Counted from the first letter of the stretch, positions 25,764-35,476 are shown. The stretch is DNA of 64,000 nucleotides from Rubripirellula reticaptiva (GCF_007860175.1 NZ_SJPX01000004.1:843781-907780); one strand, 5' to 3'. Translations and numbers: made by a program. Notes: a model not told the origin generated them from the sequence alone.

Positions 25764-27404
25764 CTATTTCGATTCAACCATTGCCCAAGATGCAATCTGG
25801 ATGAAGTCACACTTGCCGCAACGAACGCGGGCACCGAGTGATTCGGGGTTCACACGAATCCTTCGCTCGCAGCCCTCGCATTCCATCCTCAGTTCGTGCG
25901 GCCGCCGCAACAATTCATCCAGCTCGGCCGGGCGTACGCCGGGGACAGCAATGTCCGCCGCAGTCAATCGCGTCAGCAAGTCGTCACTCAGGTCGCTCAC
26001 GTCGGCGATTCGATCAGCCAAACGGCGCACGCTATCTTCGAACGCGTTGCGAACCAAACGGCCGTTGCCGAAATGTCGATCGCGCGATTGATAGAGCCGA
26101 TCGAGTCCGACCAGTAAACGATGCCGCGCCGCGGCAGGCAATTCGTAGTCGTTGCTGCGCGACATCGACTCGAAAATTCGTCCCATTTCGACAGGCTCGT
26201 AATCGTCGAATTCAACCTTGGTGTTGATCCGCGATGACAGGCCCGGGTTGGACTGAATCATCTTGTCCATTTCGTCACCGTAACCAGCCAAAATCACGGC
26301 CAAGTTATCGCGGTTGTCTTCCATCCGTTTTAGTAACGTTTGGATCGCTTCGCGTCCGTAGGCATCGTCGCCAGACGAGTCCAGCAAGGCGTACGCTTCA
26401 TCGATAAATAGCACACCGCCCAATGCCGAATCACACAGCTTATTTGTTTTCGTCGCAGTTTGCCCCGCATACTCAGCCACTAGCCCACTGCGATCAGTTT
26501 CTACTACATGCCCCGAACGCAAGGTTCCAAGAGCGCCAAGGATTTGGCCCACGATTCGAGCCACCGTGGTTTTGCCCGTTCCAGGATTTCCGACGAACGT
26601 CATGTGCAAACTGATTGGCATCGTCGAGAGTCCTTTGCCACGACGTTGCTGTTGAAGTTTCAAGAAGTTGGTGTAACTCTTTACTCGCGACTTCACGCTG
26701 CTTAAGCCAATCAACGTTTCAAGTTCGGCCATCGCCGTCCGCAGGCGCTCGTCACGATCGACTAACGGTTCGGGCGGCGCTGGCGATCCTGCTTGGGCGT
26801 GTTCCTGTTCAAAGGCCTGTGCTGTTGCTCGGCCGCCTGATGATTTCGGCGACGATGGCAAGCTCGCCAGCGTCGATGCTGGATTTGCTGGGTACAGAGC
26901 CGCGTCGATTTCTCGCTGCAACAGGTGCAGAGCAACCGATTCTTCTGGCATCGTGTTGCCATCGCATTTGGCGACCAGGTTGGCCAGACGCATCACGATC
27001 GTTTCGATTTGAGCCTTGCTGTCGGCCAGCGGCGGATAGCGAACAAACGGTGCGACCAAGGATTCCCACGTCAACAGATCCGCTTGTTGGAACAGTCCCG
27101 TCGCGGCTTCACGGAGCTCGCTGCCTTGAAATTCTTGGCCCCAAAGGTGTTCGATCATCGCCGCAGCGATCTTCTTTTCCGGTCCCGTCCATCGATCGTC
27201 CGCTCGCACCACGGTGACGTATACCTTGACAAGCAGTCCCCGATGCAGGTCGTCCATCAAAGCCGGGAAATCTTCGGGACGCCCCTCGATCATGGTGGGA
27301 TAGCGGCGAACCATCCACTTGCCGCACTTCTGGTACAGCTTTCCGCAGTCCCGGATCACCCGGCGCAGCATCCCGGTCAAGCGAGTTTCGTCAGCGTCGT
27401 TCAT
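25764..27404 (-). CDS. TerB-like / CbxX-type AAA+ ATPase / zinc-ribbon protein
   Basis: 546 residues in three parts. Residues about 40-170 look like a TerB-like helical domain (VVRADDRWTGPEKKIAAAM and CDGNTMPEESVALHLL, acidic loops before a helix). Residues about 225-480 are an AAA+ module of the CbxX/CfxQ family: GLSSVKSRVK, Walker A GNPGTGKTT at 272-280, Walker B VLFIDEAYAL at 331-340, then ILAGYGDEMD and NPGLSSRI. The last 40 residues hold a four-Cys ribbon (CEGC, 16 residues, CGKC). The family remodels protein complexes (Rubisco activase, type VII secretion EccA). Here the target is unknown; the single-gene context does not help. Confidence 0.85.
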   Translation of the reverse strand: MNDADETRLTGMLRRVIRDCGKLYQKCGKWMVRRYPTMIEGRPEDFPALMDDLHRGLLVKVYVTVVRADDRWTGPEKKIAAAMIEHLWGQEFQGSELREAATGLFQQADLLTWESLVAPFVRYPPLADSKAQIETIVMRLANLVAKCDGNTMPEESVALHLLQREIDAALYPANPASTLASLPSSPKSSGGRATAQAFEQEHAQAGSPAPPEPLVDRDERLRTAMAELETLIGLSSVKSRVKSYTNFLKLQQQRRGKGLSTMPISLHMTFVGNPGTGKTTVARIVGQILGALGTLRSGHVVETDRSGLVAEYAGQTATKTNKLCDSALGGVLFIDEAYALLDSSGDDAYGREAIQTLLKRMEDNRDNLAVILAGYGDEMDKMIQSNPGLSSRINTKVEFDDYEPVEMGRIFESMSRSNDYELPAAARHRLLVGLDRLYQSRDRHFGNGRLVRNAFEDSVRRLADRIADVSDLSDDLLTRLTAADIAVPGVRPAELDELLRRPHELRMECEGCERRIRVNPESLGARVRCGKCDFIQIASWAMVESK

Positions 27405-27578
27405 GAAGTGAAGAGAATGCGAGCGGGACGTGACAGAACAGCGGAGCCGGCGATTGGCGAATACCCAATCGAATCGATACCAGTGTAATGGCCGAACCTA
27501 GGTCTCGGCGAGGCGCAGTAAAAAGACGACTGTCCGATCCCTGGGCAACGATTCCCGTTTTCCACCGAGATGGGCGGC

Positions 27579-28331
27579 TTAGGCTGCCTCGGCGTTGACG
27601 CCGTCGGTGATCGTTTTGAGCGACCAGATCAGACCATCAATCGCTTGGTCTCTTAGTGAAACGTCTCGAGCGGCCCAGGCTCGATTGAGCATCAATTCGA
27701 TCCCCAAATATTGAGTGCCCGCAAATTCGCTACGCATTGCTTTGGTGATGCTGTCGGTCGTGCCGCGGCGTGGATAGTTTCGCCGGACCTTCAACATTTC
27801 GGCTTCGTCAAATAGTTCATCAATCCAGTCCAAGCACAAATCGACTTCGTTGTTGTTCGACGGATCGTACAGCAGCCCGACGTCCGTTCGCCGAACTTTG
27901 CCACGGCTTCGCAGATCAAACGTTCGAATCGACAAATGAATCACATAGGAATGCCGCAACAGTCCGCCGGCGATTGCTCGTCGAATCCGATCGCGGTAGG
28001 GCAGATAGATCAGGTCGATCAAACTTTGGCGATCATCGGGCGACCATTGACGGGTCAGCTTGGGAAAAAGTTCGCGATGATGCAGCGAGCGGCCAACATC
28101 GATTAGCTGAGGCGAGTATCGGTTGGCAATCAGCGGCGCATCAAAACCAGTGGCCAATCGCTTGGCCACGTAGAGAGCGGACTGGTCACCTAGCAGTCGG
28201 TCTGGCAGCGGGCCAGTTTCGAAGTGCTTTGACGATTTCGAATCGGCCTGTGCGTCACCCTCGGTTCTGATCAGCGCAGCAGGAACGGAATCGCCCCCGA
28301 CTTCGCAACTGATCAATAAACACATCGCCAT
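27579..28331 (-). CDS. N-formylglutamate amidohydrolase-like protein, metal ligands lost
   Basis: About 250 residues from the ATG at 28331. The overall pattern follows the FGase family: CLLISCEVGGDSVP at the start, then RYSPQLIDVGRS, YLPYRDRI, VIHLSIRTFDLRSRGKVRRTDVGLLYDPS, VRRNYPRRGTTDSI and QYLGIELMLNR at the end. The family consensus as I know it has EHGGN at the start and HSF in the middle; here these read EVGGD and IRTF, so both expected metal-binding His are replaced (Val and Arg). Amidohydrolase activity is therefore doubtful. The fold is well supported, the function is not. Confidence 0.75.
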   Translation of the reverse strand: MAMCLLISCEVGGDSVPAALIRTEGDAQADSKSSKHFETGPLPDRLLGDQSALYVAKRLATGFDAPLIANRYSPQLIDVGRSLHHRELFPKLTRQWSPDDRQSLIDLIYLPYRDRIRRAIAGGLLRHSYVIHLSIRTFDLRSRGKVRRTDVGLLYDPSNNNEVDLCLDWIDELFDEAEMLKVRRNYPRRGTTDSITKAMRSEFAGTQYLGIELMLNRAWAARDVSLRDQAIDGLIWSLKTITDGVNAEAA

Positions 28332-28541
28332 ACTCGCATTGCAGGAAACGTACCTCCTGCGAGCTAGTGTAAAGACCGAATCAACCCGCGGTAAATGTTG
28401 ATTCAGCCATGCAGGGCGTCGAATTGAACGAATCAAATCGACTCATAGACCCGTCCAGTGGAAATGGGCGGTTCGGGCAGTGTGGGGCAACTCGCTGCGT
28501 CACATTGCTTTCATTTGGTCGTCTGGGGTGACACACAAAAA

Positions 28542-28575
28542 AATCCGAGACACCCATTTCTGGATATCTCGGATT
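28542..28575 (-). terminator. Intrinsic terminator of the Gly-rich protein gene
   Basis: Nine-base perfect stem arms (28542-28550 and 28567-28575, TCTCGGATT when read on plus). On the minus strand the stem is followed by a run of seven T. It lies downstream of the gene ending at 28647. Confidence 0.85.
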
Positions 28576-28646
28576 CTTGTTTCCGTAAGATTCTTCTGTG
28601 GAGAACTTCCCGCTTCAAAACGCAGGAGTTTCATCCGGATCGTCGA

Positions 28647-29288
28647 CTAATTCGATGGCGAAGCAGGCGTTCCGGGGTCGTTGTCGTCCGAGGCACCAAT
28701 GGCGATTGCTGCTGCGATTCCACCGAATGCAGCCAATTTGCCGAATCCGCCGCCACCGATTCCGCCGCCACCACCACCGCCGCTGAATCCGCCACCACCG
28801 CCACCACTAAATCCGCCGCCGGAGATTGATCCGCCGCACGAACCGTCGAGGCAGCCAAGTGGTTGATCGCTGATGATTTGTCCGTCCATAGGAACGACGT
28901 CGCCCATCATCGGGGTTGGCATCAATTCGCCACCGATTTGGTTGACCAATTCGGTGTCATAGCCGAGGCTCTTGCTGATTTCGCCGCGAAGACGAAGAAC
29001 TCGCTCACGCAGGTAATTCAGTTGGTCGGCGTTGTCTGGCTTGGTTGCCAGTTCGGCGTCGATCTGCGAGACCAACTTGTCGATACGAGCCAGCATGGCT
29101 GGATTTGCTGTTTTAGCCGACGCAACGTCTGCGCGAATTTGCTCGAAGGTGTCAGTTAGGCTGAGCTTGGCTTCGACTTCTTGTCCGATTGCTTCGATTG
29201 TGGCTTCTTCGGCTGCAATGCTGGTCGAACAAGTCGCCAGAGCGATCGTCAACGCAAACGCGCTGCTGATGTTTTTGATGTTTTTCAT
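28647..29288 (-). CDS. Secreted protein with Gly-rich C-terminal segment
   Basis: 213 residues. A signal peptide (MKNIKNISSAFALTIALATCSTSIAAEE) is followed by a helical region (residues about 30-115) with predicted coiled-coil character. It ends in a very Gly-rich stretch (about 155-185; GGGGGGFSGGGGGGG runs), a hydrophobic span (KLAAFGGIAAAIAIGA) and a short Asp/Pro/Ser tail. The end resembles a membrane-tethering tail. The real gene is supported by the terminator at 28542-28575 in the right orientation. Family and function are not recognised. Confidence 0.75.
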   Translation of the reverse strand: MKNIKNISSAFALTIALATCSTSIAAEEATIEAIGQEVEAKLSLTDTFEQIRADVASAKTANPAMLARIDKLVSQIDAELATKPDNADQLNYLRERVLRLRGEISKSLGYDTELVNQIGGELMPTPMMGDVVPMDGQIISDQPLGCLDGSCGGSISGGGFSGGGGGGFSGGGGGGGIGGGGFGKLAAFGGIAAAIAIGASDDNDPGTPASPSN

Positions 29289-29391
29289 GTCAATATCTAA
29301 GGGATAGAGGATTCTTACGGTTTCACTAGTCTGGTTCGGTCTTTAGCTTTTTCTAGTCTTTTGCGTCGGAAAGCTGAAAAATATACAAGTC

Positions 29392-30996
29392 TCAGTACGC
29401 GCCCCGTCGGGTTAGGACGGTTAACGGGGTTTTAACCAGGATCCAGGCGTCCAACCAAAGCGACCAGTTGGCTGCATAGTGGTGCACCAGGAAGACGCGG
29501 GTTTCAAACGTGGTTTCATTACGACCTGAAACTTGCCAAAGACCCGTCATGCCGGGCCACATCTGTGTGTATTCGTAGTAATGGGCTTGGTAGCGAACGA
29601 TCTCGTCTGGCGGAACAGGCCGCGGTCCCACCAAGCTCATTTCGCCAGTTAGGACGTTCCAGAGTTGTGGTAACTCGTCCAAGCTAAAGCGACGCAGCAT
29701 GTGACCGACGCCAGCGATGATTCGAGGATCGTCTTTCAATTTTGAGTCGCGATCCCATTCGGCGCGAGCGACGGGGTCGCTGGCCAGTTTTTGTTTCAGC
29801 ACTTCGTCGGCACCAACCACCATTGATCGGAACTTCCACATCTTGAACCGGCGACCATGCTGGCCGACTCGATTGCTGCCATAGATGACTGGACCTGGTG
29901 AACGTCGTTTGATCGCGATCGCCAGGATCGCGAACAGTGGGGCGAGAGCCACCAATCCAGGAATCACAATCATCAAGTCCAAAGCTCGTTTGCAGAACCG
30001 TGGAACGAATCGTAAAAAGGGCATGTTCAACCGTCGGGTGAACGCACCCAAGACGTCGGACGACTCTTGTGCGGTTGACGAGTTTCCGATCCACACCAGT
30101 GATGGGAATTGGAACATCAATCGGTGAGCGGATTCTTGAATCTCGGACGATGCAATCGCCGCGACCGGTGCGCCGTTCAGGCTGGCGATTGAGTACGCAT
30201 CGTCCAGCGGGCCCAAGCAGTTCGAATCGCTGTGACCATTTTCAAAGTCGCGGCAAACGTAGCCGATCAATTTGAAACCTGACTGCCGAAGCGACTGGAT
30301 GCGCGAACAGATTCGACTGCCATCCGAGGCGGTTCCAATCAACAGGGTGCCAATGCCCCACCAACTGGTTTTGGCAAGCGCCGTACGGGTCAGGTGTCTG
30401 GCAAGCGGCAGTAAAACGGCAATCATGACGGCTGTGCACGCGAAGATCGCGAACTCAATCCGCGGCAACTGCCCAAACAATATATTGATAGTCGACAAGC
30501 TAAGTGCCGCCAAAAACGTCGATCGGACGATCCCACGCAGTTCATACACAGGACTAATGCCCGCTCCGGGATACAAACCGTGCAGGGAAATCAAACCAAA
30601 CTGCAACAGCAGCAGAGCGGGCAACTGAGTCCAAGTGCCGGAATTGAATCCGTGCCCTTGAGACAGATTGACCACATAAGAAGACACAAGCAATGCAACC
30701 GCGGTGATTGCCATATCGGCGATTACAAGCGGCACTCCTGTGTAGGTCGACTGTACGAGGTAGGACCGCGACAAGTTGCCATTCATCTTGGCCGCGGTGT
30801 GGTTGGCGACGACCGATTCGGCTGGTTGCAGTCGAGGTTCGGCGTGCGGGCCAACGATTAAATCTGACACCGACTGCTTTTCTCGAGCATCGGCGGATTC
30901 CGTTTGACCGGATTCAGTACGACGAGGAACGCCACCGGTTTCCGGAGCGATTGCGTCGAGTGAGTGAGGCGACAATGTTGCGACTGAAAGAACCAC
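29392..30996 (-). CDS. Polyprenyl-phosphate sugar-1-phosphate transferase (WbaP/WcaJ-like)
   Basis: 534 residues. The N-terminal part has several membrane spans. The C-terminal bacterial sugar transferase domain has KRALDLMIVIPGLVALAPLFAILAIAIK, the GPVIYGSNRVGQHGRRF block, KMWKFRSMV, the catalytic DELPQLWNVL, and MSLVGPRPVPPDE. Such enzymes move hexose-1-P from UDP-sugar to undecaprenyl phosphate, starting exopolysaccharide or glycan synthesis at the inner membrane. The exact sugar cannot be read. Next upstream is about 450 bp of gene-free DNA toward the divergent pepF. It fits well with PEP-CTERM and polysaccharide genes in such genomes. Confidence 0.92.
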   Translation of the reverse strand: MVLSVATLSPHSLDAIAPETGGVPRRTESGQTESADAREKQSVSDLIVGPHAEPRLQPAESVVANHTAAKMNGNLSRSYLVQSTYTGVPLVIADMAITAVALLVSSYVVNLSQGHGFNSGTWTQLPALLLLQFGLISLHGLYPGAGISPVYELRGIVRSTFLAALSLSTINILFGQLPRIEFAIFACTAVMIAVLLPLARHLTRTALAKTSWWGIGTLLIGTASDGSRICSRIQSLRQSGFKLIGYVCRDFENGHSDSNCLGPLDDAYSIASLNGAPVAAIASSEIQESAHRLMFQFPSLVWIGNSSTAQESSDVLGAFTRRLNMPFLRFVPRFCKRALDLMIVIPGLVALAPLFAILAIAIKRRSPGPVIYGSNRVGQHGRRFKMWKFRSMVVGADEVLKQKLASDPVARAEWDRDSKLKDDPRIIAGVGHMLRRFSLDELPQLWNVLTGEMSLVGPRPVPPDEIVRYQAHYYEYTQMWPGMTGLWQVSGRNETTFETRVFLVHHYAANWSLWLDAWILVKTPLTVLTRRGAY

Positions 30997-31452
30997 TGTT
31001 GAATGCCAGGCTTTCGCATCGGGAGTACTCGGACAAGAAAACGTCCGACCTCAGGCTGCTCGGCGAGCGGCTGAAATTTGCGTTTTCAGTACGACGTCGT
31101 ATCCCCCGATACGGGCCGCAGTTGGATCGTTGCGGAGGAGCGACGTCATACAACCGTCCCCCACAGATTCACTGCATGCGAGCCAAACTGTAAAAGATTG
31201 CCCCGCAAACCTAGTAATACACTAGTTCGACATGGCTAATGGTTAAATCAGGAATAACCCAATTTACCCAAAAGGTTTCTTCAGCGACGGCGGCGGGATG
31301 GGGTTCAATCGCCTGCACCGGCAGGCCAATTTGCCGCAAAATTCCCGCCTTCTGGGGATCGGTGGGGCTTCCTGCACGCCGTGTCAGGCTGGTGCCCGGA
31401 TCGCTACAATGCCCGCAAAACCAACGTTTCTCTCCAAGGACGACCCGACGCG
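30997..31452. other. Gene-free gap between divergent sugar transferase and pepF
   Basis: About 455 bases. Open frames here are short, arginine-rich shadow-like and unconvincing. A small perfect inverted repeat with arms CTAGT/ACTAG around AATAC is at 31211-31225. The gap must contain two divergent promoters, but I could not place them. Confidence 0.5.
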
Positions 31453-33261
31453 ATGAGTACTGCCGCCCCCGCCAAACTGCCCAATCGAAGTGATGTTCCC
31501 GCCGCGGATTGCTGGGATCTGTCCAGCCTGTTCGCCAGCAACGAAGCCTGGGAGGCTGACTTTAAGCTGCTCGAAACGAAGATTCCGACATTCGAGACCT
31601 ACCGTGGTCGGCTTGGCGAGTCTGCTCAAACGCTGGCCTCGGCCCTGAATTTCGACAACGAATTTGACCTGATTGCTGAACGTCTGGGCACCTACGCGTT
31701 CCTGAAAACGACCGAAGACCAGGGTGACAGCCTGTACCAAGGCATGAAGTCTCGGTTCCAGAACTTGGCCGTTCGGGCCGGGCAGGCGGCAAGCTTCATG
31801 CGGCCGGAATTGCTGGGAATCGACGAAGCGGCGATGGCCAAACTGATCGAAGACCCAGCCGTTGCACCGTTCAAGCTGCAACTCGAACGATTGGTTCGGT
31901 TCCGCCCCCACACGCTGACCGACAACGAAGAGCGGCTGTTGGCGATGCAGGGTGAGATGGCGTCGGCCGCCGGCAACGCCTTTCGTCAGCTCAATGATGC
32001 TGACCTGCGATTCGGCGAAGTCGAAGACCACAAGGGTCGCACCGTCGAGTTGTCGCACGCGACGTTCGGGCAACTTTTGATCAGCCCCGAACGCAAAGTC
32101 CGTCGCAACGCGTTTCACCAGTACTACAAACAATTCGCAGAACACGAAAACACGTTTTCGGCAACGCTTTGTGGCAGCGTCCAACGCGACGTTTATTACG
32201 CCAAAGCACGCAATTACGACAGCAGCTTGCAATCGGCGTTGTTCCCCGACAACGTTCCTGTCGACGTCTACGACAACTTGATCACGGCCGTAAGGGACTC
32301 GTTGCCATCTGTCCACCATTACTTGGACGTTCGACGCCGCAAGATGGAGTTGAAAGACATCCATCACTACGACACCTACGTGCCAATCCTCAGCAACATC
32401 GAAAAGCACCATACCTGGGACGAAGCCGTCGAAGTGGTGCTGAAATCGCTGGCGCCGCTGGGAACCGAATACACCGACACGCTGGCCAAGGGACTTCGCG
32501 GGCGATGGTCAGACCGCTATCCCAACCGCGGTAAACAGTCCGGTGCGTTCAGTTGCGGTTCGTTCGCAGGCGATCCGTACATCCTGATGAACTTCAAACC
32601 CGAAGTCCTCAATGATGTGTTCACGCTGACTCACGAAGCCGGCCATTCGATGCACAGTTGGTATTCGTCGCGGAATCAACCGTTCCAGTACTACAACTAC
32701 ACGATCTTTGTCGCCGAAGTCGCCAGCACGTTCAACGAACAACTGTTGACGGACTACTTGATCAAGAATGCCACCGACGACAACGAACGGGCGTATCTGA
32801 TCAACAATGAACTGGACAGCATTCGTGCGACGGTCGTTCGTCAGACGATGTTTGCCGAGTTCGAAAAGAAGACACACGAAATGGCCGAAGCGGGCGAGCC
32901 ACTGACCGTTGCGTCGTTCCGCGCTGCGTACCGCGAACTGCTGGAAGCCTACTTTGGCCCAAACTTTGTGATCGACAAAGAACTGGAACTAGAGTGCTTC
33001 CGAATTCCTCACTTCTATCGCGCGTTCTACGTCTACAAGTATGCGACTGGCCTGAGTGCTGCAGTTGCTCTATCGCGACGAGTGCTCGAAGGCGGCGAAG
33101 CCGAGTTGAAGGATTACCTGTCGTTCTTGAAGGGCGGTTGCAGCAAAGATCCGCTCGACTTGCTCAAAGATGCGGGTGTCGACATGACGTCGCCAGAACC
33201 CGTTGCCAAAACACTGGAACACTTCCGAAATCTGACAGAAGAACTCGATCGCTTACTGTGA
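31453..33261 (+). CDS. pepF: Oligoendopeptidase F (M3 family metallopeptidase)
   Basis: 602 residues from the ATG at 31453, preceded by AAGGA; an upstream GTG (31381) is less likely. The cytoplasmic M3 metallopeptidase cleaves peptides of about 7-17 residues. The zinc signature is LTHEAGHSMHSWYS with a downstream FVAEVASTFNE (third ligand Glu). The N-terminal helical domain is typical (WDLSSLFASNEAWEADFKLLE, LGTYAFLKTTEDQ). The family-specific GGYCHG-like cleft motif is present as SGAFSCGSFAGDPYILMNF. Length is standard. It stands alone. Catalytic residues are all there. Confidence 0.93.
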   Translation: MSTAAPAKLPNRSDVPAADCWDLSSLFASNEAWEADFKLLETKIPTFETYRGRLGESAQTLASALNFDNEFDLIAERLGTYAFLKTTEDQGDSLYQGMKSRFQNLAVRAGQAASFMRPELLGIDEAAMAKLIEDPAVAPFKLQLERLVRFRPHTLTDNEERLLAMQGEMASAAGNAFRQLNDADLRFGEVEDHKGRTVELSHATFGQLLISPERKVRRNAFHQYYKQFAEHENTFSATLCGSVQRDVYYAKARNYDSSLQSALFPDNVPVDVYDNLITAVRDSLPSVHHYLDVRRRKMELKDIHHYDTYVPILSNIEKHHTWDEAVEVVLKSLAPLGTEYTDTLAKGLRGRWSDRYPNRGKQSGAFSCGSFAGDPYILMNFKPEVLNDVFTLTHEAGHSMHSWYSSRNQPFQYYNYTIFVAEVASTFNEQLLTDYLIKNATDDNERAYLINNELDSIRATVVRQTMFAEFEKKTHEMAEAGEPLTVASFRAAYRELLEAYFGPNFVIDKELELECFRIPHFYRAFYVYKYATGLSAAVALSRRVLEGGEAELKDYLSFLKGGCSKDPLDLLKDAGVDMTSPEPVAKTLEHFRNLTEELDRLL

Positions 33262-33403
33262 TCCGGTGTCGCCCGCCCCAACCTTATCCAGGCTGCGTAA
33301 TTTACCCCGCCCGGGTTTTTCGAATCGGTAAATTCGGGTGGCTACGTTTTCATCGCTTCGGTACAAGACGGCCTGCCCTTTTTTAAATGGATCAGGCGAG
33401 CGG

Positions 33404-35404
33404 ATGAAAAACTTTGGACGTGTTCTAGCGATGGCTGCCCGACGACGTTGGGCGCTGGCTGGCATTTTGGCAACCTCGTTGATGGTGGCGCTCCTTTGGG
33501 GAGCCAATATCGGCGCGATCTACCCGATCGTCGAGGTCGTCTTTGAAGGCAAGTCTTTCCCGGCCTATGCTGCCGAGAAAATCGCCGAGGCTGACAAGAA
33601 TGTCGCCGACCTAGACGTTGAGATCCTGGATCTGGACCAACAGATCATTGCGGCAAGTGGCGACGCAAAAAACCGTTTGCAAGTCCAGCGAGAAAGCCGC
33701 GCGGTCAAGCGAAAAGCGATTTCTGACGGAGTGTATTATCTGTCGATGGCAAAGCCGACAATCGACCGTTTTGCGCCCACCGGGCCGTATCAAACGCTGC
33801 TGTTGGTGATGGGGTTCTTGGTCATTGGCACGATGGTCAAGTTAACCGCGCTGTCGATCAACTTGATGTTGGTCCAGTTCGTATCCGAAAAAACGTCGCT
33901 GGAAATGCGCGCTGGGTTTTTTCGCAAAGCGTTGCACTTGGATCTGGATTCGTTTGGCGAAAATGGATCAGCCGACCTGACGGCCCGATTAACAAACGAT
34001 ATTTCGAATGTGACCGCCGGTTTGACGGTGTTGCTTGGACGAGTGATTCGCGAGCCGTTGAAAATGGCGGTTTGTGTATGCGGCGCCCTGTACGTGTGCC
34101 CGCGGTTGCTATTGCTGGTCATGGTCGTGACACCGCTAGTTGCGTTGGTGATGAATTACCTCAGCAAAGCGATTCGCCGCGCCAGCCGAAAACTGATGGA
34201 AGAAATGAGTCAGTTGTACGGGATGCTGAACGATTCATTCGCTGGCATCCGAGTGGTGAAAGCATTTACGACGCAGGGCTTTGAACGAGCTCGGTTCAAC
34301 ACGGCGACCCAGTCGTTGTATCGCAAGTCGATGAAGATGGCGTTCTACAACACGCTCGCTCGCAGCAGTAGCGAATTGCTGGGCATCTGCACCGTCACGC
34401 TCGCGATCCTTGCTGGCGGTTACTTGGTCGTCAATCAAGAAACACACTTGCTTGGCATTCGAATGAGCAACGTACCGCTAAGCGTTGGCGAAGTACTTAC
34501 GTTCTTTGCCATGTTGATCGGTGCCTCGGATCCCGCCCGGAAATTGTCCGACGTGTGGAGTGGTTTGCAGCGTGGCATCGCAGCGACTGACCGCGTCTAC
34601 GCAATCATGGACAAAGAGGTCCGCGTTAAAGAGCCCGCGTCGCCGTTATCGCCGGCACGTCCCCACGGCGCGATCACCTTCGAAAATGTGGCCTACCAGT
34701 ATCCATCGGGACCGATCGTGCTTCGCGGTGTCGACTTGACGATTCGCCACGGCGAGACGATTGCCGTCGTAGGGCCAAACGGCAGCGGCAAGAGCACGAT
34801 TGTGAACTTGCTTTGCCGATTCGACGATCCTCAGTCGGGCACTGTTTCGATGGATGGTGTGCCGCTGAATCAGATGCGAACTCGCGATCTTCGAAAACGA
34901 ATCGCCCTGGTGACTCAGCGCACCGTTTTGTTCGACGATACGATTGAAAACAACATTCGCTACGGTTGTCCCGGCGCCGATGCCCACGCAGTGGTTCGCG
35001 CGGCCAAAATGGCGTTCGCCGATGACTTCATCCATCGCAAGATGCCGGACGGTTATCAAACCATGTTGGGTACCGGCGGCGGGATGCGATTGTCGGGCGG
35101 TCAAATGCAACGGATCGCATTGGCACGAGCCTTCTTGCGAGACCCGGACATCCTAATTTTGGATGAAGCAACCAGTCAGATCGACTTGGAATCCGAGCAA
35201 CTGATTCATCAGGCTTTGGCCAAATTCTTGGTCGATCGAACAGGCGTCATGATCACCCACCGTCCGACCACTTTGGCGGTCGCTGACCGGATCGTGGTCA
35301 TCGAAGCGGGTGTGGTATCCGACGTCGGCCAGCACAAAGATCTAGTAGAACGAAACCGTTTTTACCAAAGCCTCTGCGGATCTGAGTTCCGCAAAACCGC
35401 CTGA
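33404..35404 (+). CDS. ABC exporter, fused permease-ATPase (MsbA-like)
   Basis: About 666 residues from the ATG at 33404 (frame open to 33338). The N-terminal half has about six membrane spans (type-1 exporter). The C-terminal ATPase has Walker A GPNGSGKST, the signature LSGGQMQRIALARAF, Walker B ILILDEATSQID and switch His in VMITHRPTTLA. An unusual insertion of about 80 residues after the first span (around residues 45-120; AEKIAEADKNVADLDVEILD onward) is charged and probably a coiled coil outside the membrane. Such exporters move lipids, lipid-linked sugars or drugs; the substrate is unknown. It ends shortly before the riboswitch leader. Confidence 0.9.
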   Translation: MKNFGRVLAMAARRRWALAGILATSLMVALLWGANIGAIYPIVEVVFEGKSFPAYAAEKIAEADKNVADLDVEILDLDQQIIAASGDAKNRLQVQRESRAVKRKAISDGVYYLSMAKPTIDRFAPTGPYQTLLLVMGFLVIGTMVKLTALSINLMLVQFVSEKTSLEMRAGFFRKALHLDLDSFGENGSADLTARLTNDISNVTAGLTVLLGRVIREPLKMAVCVCGALYVCPRLLLLVMVVTPLVALVMNYLSKAIRRASRKLMEEMSQLYGMLNDSFAGIRVVKAFTTQGFERARFNTATQSLYRKSMKMAFYNTLARSSSELLGICTVTLAILAGGYLVVNQETHLLGIRMSNVPLSVGEVLTFFAMLIGASDPARKLSDVWSGLQRGIAATDRVYAIMDKEVRVKEPASPLSPARPHGAITFENVAYQYPSGPIVLRGVDLTIRHGETIAVVGPNGSGKSTIVNLLCRFDDPQSGTVSMDGVPLNQMRTRDLRKRIALVTQRTVLFDDTIENNIRYGCPGADAHAVVRAAKMAFADDFIHRKMPDGYQTMLGTGGGMRLSGGQMQRIALARAFLRDPDILILDEATSQIDLESEQLIHQALAKFLVDRTGVMITHRPTTLAVADRIVVIEAGVVSDVGQHKDLVERNRFYQSLCGSEFRKTA

Positions 35405-35438
35405 GCGTACCACCGTGCCCGGCGAGAGACGCTCGCTG

Positions 35439-35476
35439 GCAAGACAGGCTTGGTCAGCGTCGCTTGCCTGTTTTGC
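35439..35476 (+). terminator. Candidate terminator hairpin of the ABC exporter gene
   Basis: An 11-bp stem with one G-U pair (35439-35449 with 35466-35476) lies 35 bp after the exporter stop. There is no clear T-tract immediately after it, only TTTT further on, so it could also be a Rho-type or processing hairpin. Confidence 0.45.

Noticed and set aside
25335-25841. Plus-strand frame that translates the 14-bp repeat into a repeating Arg-Ser-Pro-Ser-Ser peptide
   Set aside because: It runs antisense to the BBP7 5' end and into the AAA+ gene 3' end; the repeat-peptide is a by-product of the DNA repeat, with period 14 not divisible by three.
30708-31193. Plus-strand frame overlapping the sugar-transferase start and the following gap
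   Set aside because: Arg-rich shadow frame antisense to the sugar transferase; no ribosome-binding site and no domain.
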